From positions 310,001-374,000 of the forward strand of contig JAGTJM010000025.1 in assembly GCA_020747015.1 (NCBI GenBank): a stretch of 64,000 nucleotides of DNA, given 5' to 3'. This document shows, in pieces, positions 56,920-64,000 of this stretch; within the stretch, counting starts at the first letter, position 1, and each line of letters starts with the position of its first letter. Made by a program: the position numbers and the translations under genes. The notes below the pieces were generated by a model, which was given only the letters and a program-made list of their open reading frames with translations, was not told where the DNA came from and made no database searches. This stretch comes from Pyrenochaeta sp. MPI-SDFR-AT-0127 (taxonomy: Eukaryota; Ascomycota; Dothideomycetes; Pleosporales; Cucurbitariaceae).

Positions 56920-59781
56920 TCACATGCCCTCCTGTGGAGGCCATTGCAAATCTGCGGGTGAGAATTGTGGGAACGTGAATGGCGGAATAAGCATATTGCC
57001 TGCACCCATCTCTGCGCTGCCAAACATCTTTTCAATATCATTCTATCTCACGGTTAGCTGGGGGCTTCAGAGCGTATGAATTGGAACCAACCCAGTCGAC
57101 ATCGTTCAAGGCATCCATAGGACTACTGCCAGCTGTTCCGCCGGCCATGTGTCCCCAGATCGCAGCTCCTGGGCTGCTAGTATCGCTTCCATGGCGGTGA
57201 TCTGCACTTGCCATCATGTTCGTGGGCATCAAGCCTCCTGCTGGTGTTGCGGGCCTGAGATCGCTGTAATTGAAAGACTCGGGGCTGGATATCGACTGCT
57301 GAGGCTGCTGAAATGTTGATACGGATGCTGGTAAGTTGATAGTGCCCCAGTCAACATTGGGCACAGCTCCTGTGAAAGGCATCACAGACTGGGTTTGTAG
57401 CTGTTGGCGCTGCTGGTAATGGGGTTGCTGCTGGGGTGGATTTTGATGCCCAATCGAGCCTCCACTTATGCCAATTGGGGGTGTGCCAGTAGTGCTTGCG
57501 GAGGATTGCAGACTTCCGCTTCTTTCGCGTTCTTCGTGTTCCTCCTGTTGTTGTTGTTGTTTCTGAGAACCACAGTTCCTCTGCATGGGTCCAACATGAG
57601 GCATACTATGCGGTGCCCTTAGCCTCTTCATGCTTGCGTAGACTTGTGTTTTTCCAACCAGGTCCTGTAAAACCATTCTGATCTTCTCGAGGCTCGGGGT
57701 TCCGCTTGGGAGGTCAAACGCGAAGTCTAAACATGTCCAAACACGTTGCTCGAAAGCTGGCTCACGCGGCCCAGCGTATAGCTCACTCAGCAAGAGGAGG
57801 GCGACATGGTACTGATGCAGGGCCCCTACATACCAGGACCAAGTAGACAATGCTGGTTGTTGCTCGATTGTCATCGAGTGTTCCAGAATCATGACTGATG
57901 CACTCATCGTGACCTGTCGTAGGCGATCTGGCATCTTGACTCGGTCTGAGCTGATGTATTTCTGCAAAAGCACAATGTACAATCTGTCTGAAATGATGCC
58001 ATAAATCTCCGATGCGAGAGCATGCAATGGTACGGTCTTTTTGAGCATAGGGACATAGGTCTTCTCCATTGCAGCCTTGAAAGACTGGATACGGGTCAGT
58101 AGAGAAGTCATTGTGACCTCGCGCTCCCCGTTGGCTCTCTTTCTTTCTAGCTTTGGTCTTTCGTTCCATAAGAAGCGATGCATTTCGTAGCATTCGAAGC
58201 GCATGCGTGTGATTGTCATATCAGTAAAATATGTCCGATCTTTCCTAACGTCCACGCTACTATCTCCGTTTTCTGCGCGGTCGAGATCGATATCATCGAT
58301 ATTCAGAGGAAAACGGGTGTCATAGTCATCAGGCCGGATTTGGGGACGTGGACCGGTAGCTTCGCAGGTTCGCAAATCAAGAAAGCAGATCTGGTGCCAA
58401 ACGAGCCGTCGAACATGGATCTCAACAGGCGAAGTACTGTAGGTTGTAGGCTCACGGTGCAGTCCCATGCACTCAGCCAGGCGAATCAAGGATCCGGTGA
58501 GTGCCGAGTGCGCACGCGAGACTTCGTTCCGACAGAGAGGTATCTAAATCAACAGCATAAGTGATTATGATAACACGTGCACAAGTTTGAAATGTAGAAA
58601 GGAATTAGACAAGAATGAAGATTGACGTGACTGAGAAGAATTCATGCACTTACAAGGTACATCACGAATGCCTGGAGCGTCTCCAGCTTTGTAGTCCGCA
58701 AAAAGTTGGCCCGAGCGAGTGCTGCTTCAGTTCCTTCTCTGAAATTATTGACCAAGCTTTGCTTATCGACACCAAATTCTATCAAGACCCGGGACTCGGC
58801 CATTGAGACGATTGAGCTCAGGAGAGCTGCAAATACTACAGCCTGGAATGAGATGCGGGGCTCGATACCAGCATTGATATTTGTCCAAAACTTATGGTAC
58901 TGTCGTTCGAACGAAGGACGATGAACAGTCCTTGCGATGACATGTACTGCGTTCCAATAGTGCGCAATAAGTTTATCGACTAAGACTTTTGAGGGCAGAT
59001 GGGTCATGAGTGATGTTCTTTCAACACCGGGGGCAAAGAAGAAGCTCGATGATGGAGCAACATAGTCTCGACTGGGCGCTAGCCAACTACGTGGATCCCG
59101 CTCAGACACCAGGTTCAAGTCCAAATGCTCAGACTTTGGGAGCTCTTTGAGCGCTAAAGCGAGCTGAAGAACCTTCAGTCAAGGGGAATGCACAAGATGC
59201 TCTGGCAAACTTACTTCTTCAGAGAATCTCGGGCGTACAAGGCCGCCAATTCTTTCGGTGAGTCGTACTTTTCCCATGGCTATTCCAAGATCAACTACTT
59301 CGTCGTTATCATCACCGTCGCCTTCATAGTATGTAGCATCCTCGATAGCGAGTTTGGACAGCTCAAGAGATTTCGTGTCATCATCCTCTTCGTGATCACT
59401 GTACAAATCTTCTTGGCCAGGCAGTTTGGCGTAGTTTGAGCCGATTGTAGAATCTGCACTGGTCCTCCAGACGACATCGTCTTCAAGGCTCCTCTCTAGA
59501 ATGCCCATCTTCTCCTTGACCTCGGCGAGCCTTGCCTGGGCATCTGTATCAAGCCCAGATGCGATAAAAACGCATTGGCGTGACATTTTGATGCAATTGG
59601 CACATGGATGACCTTTGTCGCACTTCAACTTACGTCGTCGACATTCAAGACATGAGGTAATCAAACGATTTCGGCGGCGAACGCGTGGCTGCGGGTGATG
59701 CGTCTTCCCATCCGCCACGTTGGGTGGAGAGTAAGTGGAACCATGAGGCGCAATTTGCGCGGGTAACGACAGGTTAGACAT
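56920..59781 (-). CDS. Zn2Cys6 fungal transcription factor
   Basis: Four exons on the minus strand, 59781-59215, 59163-58654, 58543-57092 and 57042-56920, give 883 residues with phase 0 throughout. The binuclear zinc cluster is at C44-x2-C47-x6-C54-x5-C60-x2-C63-x6-C70. The basic stretch RVRRRNR precedes it, and a short linker and coiled region (about residues 78-100) follow. An acidic segment with EEDDD lies near residue 130. The fungal_trans domain covers about residues 230-600 (LIAHYWNAVHVIARTVHRPS, RLAECMGLHREPTTYS, RLVWHQICFLDLRTC). The C-terminal third is Gln/Pro-rich (poly-Q near residue 660) and probably activating. The last exon encodes 40 residues ending in LQWPPQEGM. It is a sequence-specific nuclear regulator. 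No neighbouring pathway genes indicate its targets. Confidence 0.93.
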
Positions 59782-61218
59782 TACTGGATTGAGTGAGGTG
59801 CCTTCGCAGCTTCGTGCGTGCGGGTCGGCGGGTCACAGGTGCCTTACGGACGTATGCCGGTGCGCTATGTAACATTCAGCGGCACGCACGAGGAGGGAGC
59901 ACAACCTATACACCTACATGTGCGGCCTTCTCGTTGCCAACCCGGTGTCTTGACTGATGGTTCACGTGGATACCGAATGAAGACCTGTAAGCTGCGGATC
60001 CTGATGTTGATCAACAAGGCCCAGGGTCCGGCAAAGTCCCCCGGACACGCTTATATCGTGCAGATGGGTTTCTGGTTCTTTTCTCTTGGTCGTTCCGCGT
60101 GGCTGGATGTATTACTCAACTTTGGATGGAGAAGGACACAGCTGGCAGCCCGAGGCTGAGAGCCCCGCGTTAGCTCTCAGAGCGAGGATGTCTCGCAACG
60201 ACAGAGTTCCAGGCACTATTGAAAGCACAATGGCATGTCTTTGTCAGCTGTCAGCGGTGACCGCCAAGATCTTCGTCTTACCGACTCTTACCAGCTTGAT
60301 TCATGGCTTGCGCTGATGCTGCTGATCGTTCGTCTGATGTGGCTGTGGACTGGATTGAGCGATGTCGCATCGTCTACTGCTAGCAGTCTAGGCAAATACA
60401 CTCTCTTGGAGGAGCAAAGTGTACCTATGAATGTTCCGCTTCCTGGCAGCAATTCCCTTGCTGCCTCACAAGTAGAGTCGCATCAATATTGCAGGCTTGG
60501 AACAACCAAATTGTGCGAGTTGATTGCGCTTCAAAGGAATTGCATCCTGAGGCCAAGACGATCAACTTTCAGTCCTGCTAAGTTGTGGCCATAATGCTGT
60601 CACCTTTTGACTGCCGGAATAGTCTTTGTGTGGTGTGTAGCTGGCCAATTGCGTATTGATCGACTGTAGTAAAAAGAATAATGCTTGGATATTGTAGATT
60701 ATAGCCCCCAAAAGTCCTTGTGTCGTCATAAAGAGAGACAGAATTTCTCTGTTCAACCATTAATGATACCTCGACGTGCTAGTACGAACGGTCTGGGTGT
60801 TCTGGGCTGAATAGAAGGAGATTGAAGCGGGCGGCGTCGTATACTCCCAGGAGGCAGTACACATAGTCACACAGCCGAGCGCAGCGTGAATTCAGTTTGC
60901 TGAGCATGCCGAACGAATTCAGACGACGCAGTGAGCTCCAATGCCAGACGCGCCAGAACGCATCACGAAACGACGCCTGTGCACGTGTGTAGTCCAAACG
61001 CGACCGCGACAATTAGGATGGGCCACTGATTGTTGCCGCCGCTACGATTTATCTAACAACCCAGCACGTCCCTCACCGCTTCTCAAAACAACACGCCTTT
61101 TCCTACTACTCTATTCCGTTTTTGCCACTCAACCACAAAGAATCCCTTTATATAAATCGTCGAAAACTCCATCGCTTGAACACAACTTCCCCGCTGTCAA
61201 TCCCAGTAACGCCTCAAG
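59782..61218. other. Divergent intergenic region between Zn2Cys6 factor and asf1
   Basis: 1.44 kb without a recognised gene. The part near asf1 has two ACGCG cores (60948-60952 and 60998-61003, the latter ACGCGA) and an E-box CACGTG at 60982-60987. ACGCG is the core of the MBF/SBF cell-cycle element in yeasts, which would suit an S-phase chaperone gene. The leader before the ATG is C/T-rich. Confidence 0.5.
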
Positions 61219-62234
61219 ATGTCTGTTGTCTCGCTGCTCGGTGTCGAGGTCAAGAACAACCCCGCGCGCTTCGACGAGGCGTACGAGTTTGAGATTACAT
61301 TTGAGTGCTTAGAGCAGTTGCAAAAAGGTGAGGATGCATGTAATTCTCGCACTATAACATACTAACCTTTATCGCAGATCTCGAGTGGAAGTTGACCTAT
61401 GTTGGCTCTGCTACCTCGTAAGTGTGCATTGGAGCTGAGTGGTCGCAACAGCATCAGACTGACACGGCGCAGTAACGAATACGATCAGGAGCTCGACTCC
61501 GTTCTTGTTGGCCCTCTTCCCATCGGTGTCAACAAATTCGTCTTTCGCGCCGACCCACCAGACCTATCACGCATTCCCAACAGCGAGATCATCGGCGTAA
61601 CGGTCATTCTCCTGAGCTGTAGCTACCAGGACCGAGAGTTTGTGCGTGTAGGCTATTACGTGAACAACGAGTACACGGACGAGGCACTGGCGCTGGATCC
61701 ACCTACCAAACCGGTTATTGAGAAGGTCCAACGGCAGATTCTGGCAGAGAAGCCGCGTGTAACGCGTTTTGCGATCAAGTGGTATGCGCTAGTCTATCAA
61801 CGATATATCTTTGAAGTGAGACTAATTGCTATAGGGACTCTGAGGAGTCTGCACCACCCGAGTTTCCCCCCGAACAGCCTGAAGCCGACCTCACCGCAGA
61901 TGGCGACCAGTATGGTATTGAAGAGGAGGAAGAGGAGGAAGAAGAAGTAGAGGCTACCGGTGCTGAGGGTGAAGATGCCGCAATGGCTGGCGGCGAGGAT
62001 ACCGCTGGCCCTGCCAACGATGAAGACGCCGAGTCTGAAGCTGGTAGTGAGGAGATTGACATTGAGGATTCTGAGGGTGAGGACGACGAGGAGGAGGGAG
62101 AGGGAGAGGAGGGTGGTGACGATGACATGGAAATGGATGATGGGGAGCCAAATGCTGCGAGTGGTGAAAAGCAAGCCAAGCAGCCTGCTGCCGGTGTACA
62201 GCAGCAACACGGTGCAGATGTGATGGTCCACTAG
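61219..62234 (+). CDS. asf1: Histone H3-H4 chaperone ASF1
   Basis: Four exons, 61219-61327, 61378-61417, 61473-61781 and 61835-62234, give 285 residues. Residues 1-154 are the conserved immunoglobulin-like core (MSVVSLLGVEVKNNPA, FEITFECLEQL, LEWKLTYVGSA, DQELDSVLVGPLPIGVNKFV, FRADPPDLSRIPN, EIIGVTVILLSCSYQ, FVRVGYYVNNEY, TRFAIKW). The VGPLP-GVNKF and RIP-NSEIIGVTV stretches are the H3-H4 binding face. Residues 155-285 are a long Glu/Asp-rich tail (EEEEEEEEEVEA), as in yeast and fungal ASF1, absent from the short animal forms. ASF1 hands H3-H4 to CAF-1 and HIRA during replication-linked and replication-independent nucleosome assembly. Exon 2 is only 40 nt. Confidence 0.97.
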
Positions 62235-63472
62235 GTCGTACGTGGGTCTGTGTTTAAGCATATGGTCAATATGCTGACCTGGTGCTTGCTTGACCTGATT
62301 TAGGGGGCCAAATGCCTTGCTATTTTCTACAAGACCAATGAGATTTTGACAGGTTGCCATTGTTCAAGGTTATTTTAAAGTCTGGCGATGAGTAGCTAAC
62401 CTTCACCTCGAGCCCTCTGGAATATTGACATGCTAGCGGCGACTTGTGCCGTACAAATCGCAAATAGCAACATTCTTCATCTTGAACTGCTCGTATGTGC
62501 TTGCGGAGGGTATGAAGACCGTGTCAAGGCTGACATGATGCTTATTCGACTAGCGGATGAGAGAGAATAAAAGGTCGGGCACAGCCGCGCAAGCCAAAGC
62601 TGAGCTTGCGGCCAGTACTCTTCATCTCCACGTTCCGTATACAGCTCAGCCCACAGCCCAGCCCCATGCTTGATAGGTCAAGGCCATGCGAAACTTACAG
62701 AAACGGTCTCAAACATGCCAGAAGCGGGGCTCTGTAGCGACGTCAGTGACGACTCAGCCTCCAGGGCTCTGAATGGCGCAGCACTGGTTGTGGACCCGAC
62801 AAATGGGCCTTCGACGCGCCGACAGTCTCAAACATTTATAGTGGACGTGAGCTCCCGGGTGCGCGGCAACGTTAATAACAATGTTGGCGGCCTTCAGGGA
62901 TCCTCCGCTCTCTTTCTGGTGACCTTGCATGTGTGCCGTTTTGCGGAGCTTAGTCGGGCATCGAGGTCCAACACGTCGACTTTCACATCCAGTATTGTAG
63001 AGGGCTCCGATTCCTTCAGCCATCTGTTTCAGTAGCAAACAGCCCTCCCTATCGCGTCCTTGTCTCACTTCCGCTCTCCCAACACTGCTAGTCTGAACGA
63101 ATACTGCCCCACATTCATCTGGCTCCCGCCGGTTGCTTACCTTTTCGCAACACCTTAGTCCGCTACCTATACGGCATACACAACTGCGTATCTCGAATAC
63201 GGTGTCCGGCGAGTCACCAAAAATTTCGGATAAGTCGTAGTCCGCGACACAACTCATTTGGGAGCCTGTGACCCCGCTGGTCCCGCCAAGTGTGAGTGCG
63301 ACCATTTCCTGCTCCGCGCGCGTCATTCGCCCTGCTCAGCGGATCTCCATGACCGCTCCACAGGACAGTCACTTGCAAGGCCAAGGTCTGAAACAGATGC
63401 TGTTCATCATGGACAAATGCTGACGGTCACCTCCTTAAGCTTCCCATAGCAAAGAACCGAACTGTAGCAACC
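62235..63472. other. Intergenic region upstream of the right-edge gene
   Basis: 1.24 kb. A 190-codon minus-strand frame at 62754-63326 has no family resemblance and lies in probable promoter sequence, so it is not called. No RNA gene was recognised. Confidence 0.5.
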
Positions 63473-64000
63473 ATGAGTTACCAGCAAGGCCACCCCCAGC
63501 TGGGAGCTACTTTTGTGCCAGGGGGCTTCGATGATTATTATATGCCGGCTCCTTCGCCTGAGGTCATCTCGCCAGCGCCTCAACGGTTTGTCTTAGCCCG
63601 ATGTAATGATCCGTGAAATTGCGGCTGACGTAGCCTTCTTTGTTGTAGCATAATGCCCGAGGTGCCCGAGAACATGCAAGAAAACCTCGCCCATCTGGAG
63701 TTGGAAGCAAACGGCCCTCGAGGCACCAACGGCGCCATGTCGCCAACTCAGGGCTACAACCAGTCGCAACCAAATTTCCCGCCGCGTCAGTCAAGCTACC
63801 AAAACGAATTGCCTGCGCAACAAGAGCAGTGGCCAGCACGGCAAGCAAGCATTTCCTCTGCGTTCCGACAGCCTCCGAACGTGCAACCACAACCCGTCCA
63901 GCAGCAGCAGCAGCCGTCCCATGACTACAACCAGTTCGCGCAGAGCAACGATTCGCCCAACTTCTCCAACTTCCCGAAGCTCCCGAACAAGCCACCGAAT
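63473..64000 (+). CDS. Gln/Pro-rich protein N-terminus, cut by the window edge (possible Sel1-repeat chitin-synthase activator)
   Basis: Exon 1 is 63473-63585 (MSYQQGHPQLGATFVPGG start), followed by a 63-nt intron and exon 2 from 63649 to the edge, with a split Arg codon. About 155 residues are visible. They are disordered, rich in Gln, Pro, Asn and Ser, with a Q run (VQQQQQPSHDY), and end in FSNFPKLPNKPPN. A leader of this style ending in a FPKL-x-N-x-PPN motif reminds me of fungal Skt5/Chs4-related chitin-synthase activators, whose Sel1 repeats would follow. Those repeats are outside the window, so the functional part is a guess. The gene structure itself is well supported. Confidence 0.6.

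Noticed and set aside
62754..63326. 190-codon minus-strand frame
   Set aside because: No family resemblance, many scattered Cys/Arg residues, and position in probable promoter DNA.
1..64000. CRISPR arrays, prokaryotic operons, phage or plasmid functions
   Set aside because: All recognisable genes are spliced or single-exon fungal nuclear genes, and the only tandem arrays have no spacer structure.

Overview
This window is nuclear DNA of a filamentous ascomycete, most likely a Dothideomycete of the Pleosporales type. The gene set is fungal (Zn2Cys6 factor, PTH11-type rhodopsin-fold receptor, Ldb17, Rbd2, HOPS and GPI-transamidase subunits). Introns are short (about 48-60 nt, GT-AG, CTNAC-like branch sites), genes lie on both strands, and nothing looks like an operon. 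The order-level placement is inference from gene style, not from a search.

Layout: 1-2273 (-) ASPM-like spindle protein, cut by the window edge. 3344-5045 (+) cytochrome b5/acyl-CoA dehydrogenase fusion with four CCTCGG elements upstream. 6659-7274 (+) ubiquitin-like/AN1 zinc-finger protein. 7275-13935 is a gene-poor stretch with decayed coding traces and a 135-nt spaced repeat. 13936-15645 (+) MFS transporter. 18626-20247 (-) Ldb17/SPIN90 actin regulator. 21093-22367 (-) seven-helix rhodopsin-like protein. 22368-26721 is empty.

From 26722 to 39261 lies a compact housekeeping block of back-to-back pairs: VPS41 (-) / RMND1-like (+), NUO40 (-) / RPN9 (+), GAA1 (-) / rhomboid RBD2 (+). GAA1 carries a one-base frameshift. 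39262-45888 is gene-poor, with a WSC-domain fragment running into a 14-nt/23-nt minisatellite. 45889-64000 is again gene-dense: FHA splicing factor SNIP1/Pml1 (-), a 1352-residue coiled-coil protein (+), HAD 'Swiss army knife' RNA-repair-like protein with an RGG tail (-), RING protein (+), Zn2Cys6 regulator (-), histone chaperone ASF1 (+), and the start of a Q/P-rich gene (+) cut by the right edge.

Functionally these are mostly independent core genes: vacuolar fusion, respiration, the proteasome, GPI anchoring, chromatin and RNA processing. They are interrupted by 3-6 kb low-density tracts that hold the more accessory genes (transporter, receptor, WSC). No tRNA, rRNA, intact transposon, CRISPR or prokaryotic system was found. 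Exon structures below were worked out by hand from splice signals, frame arithmetic and family resemblance.
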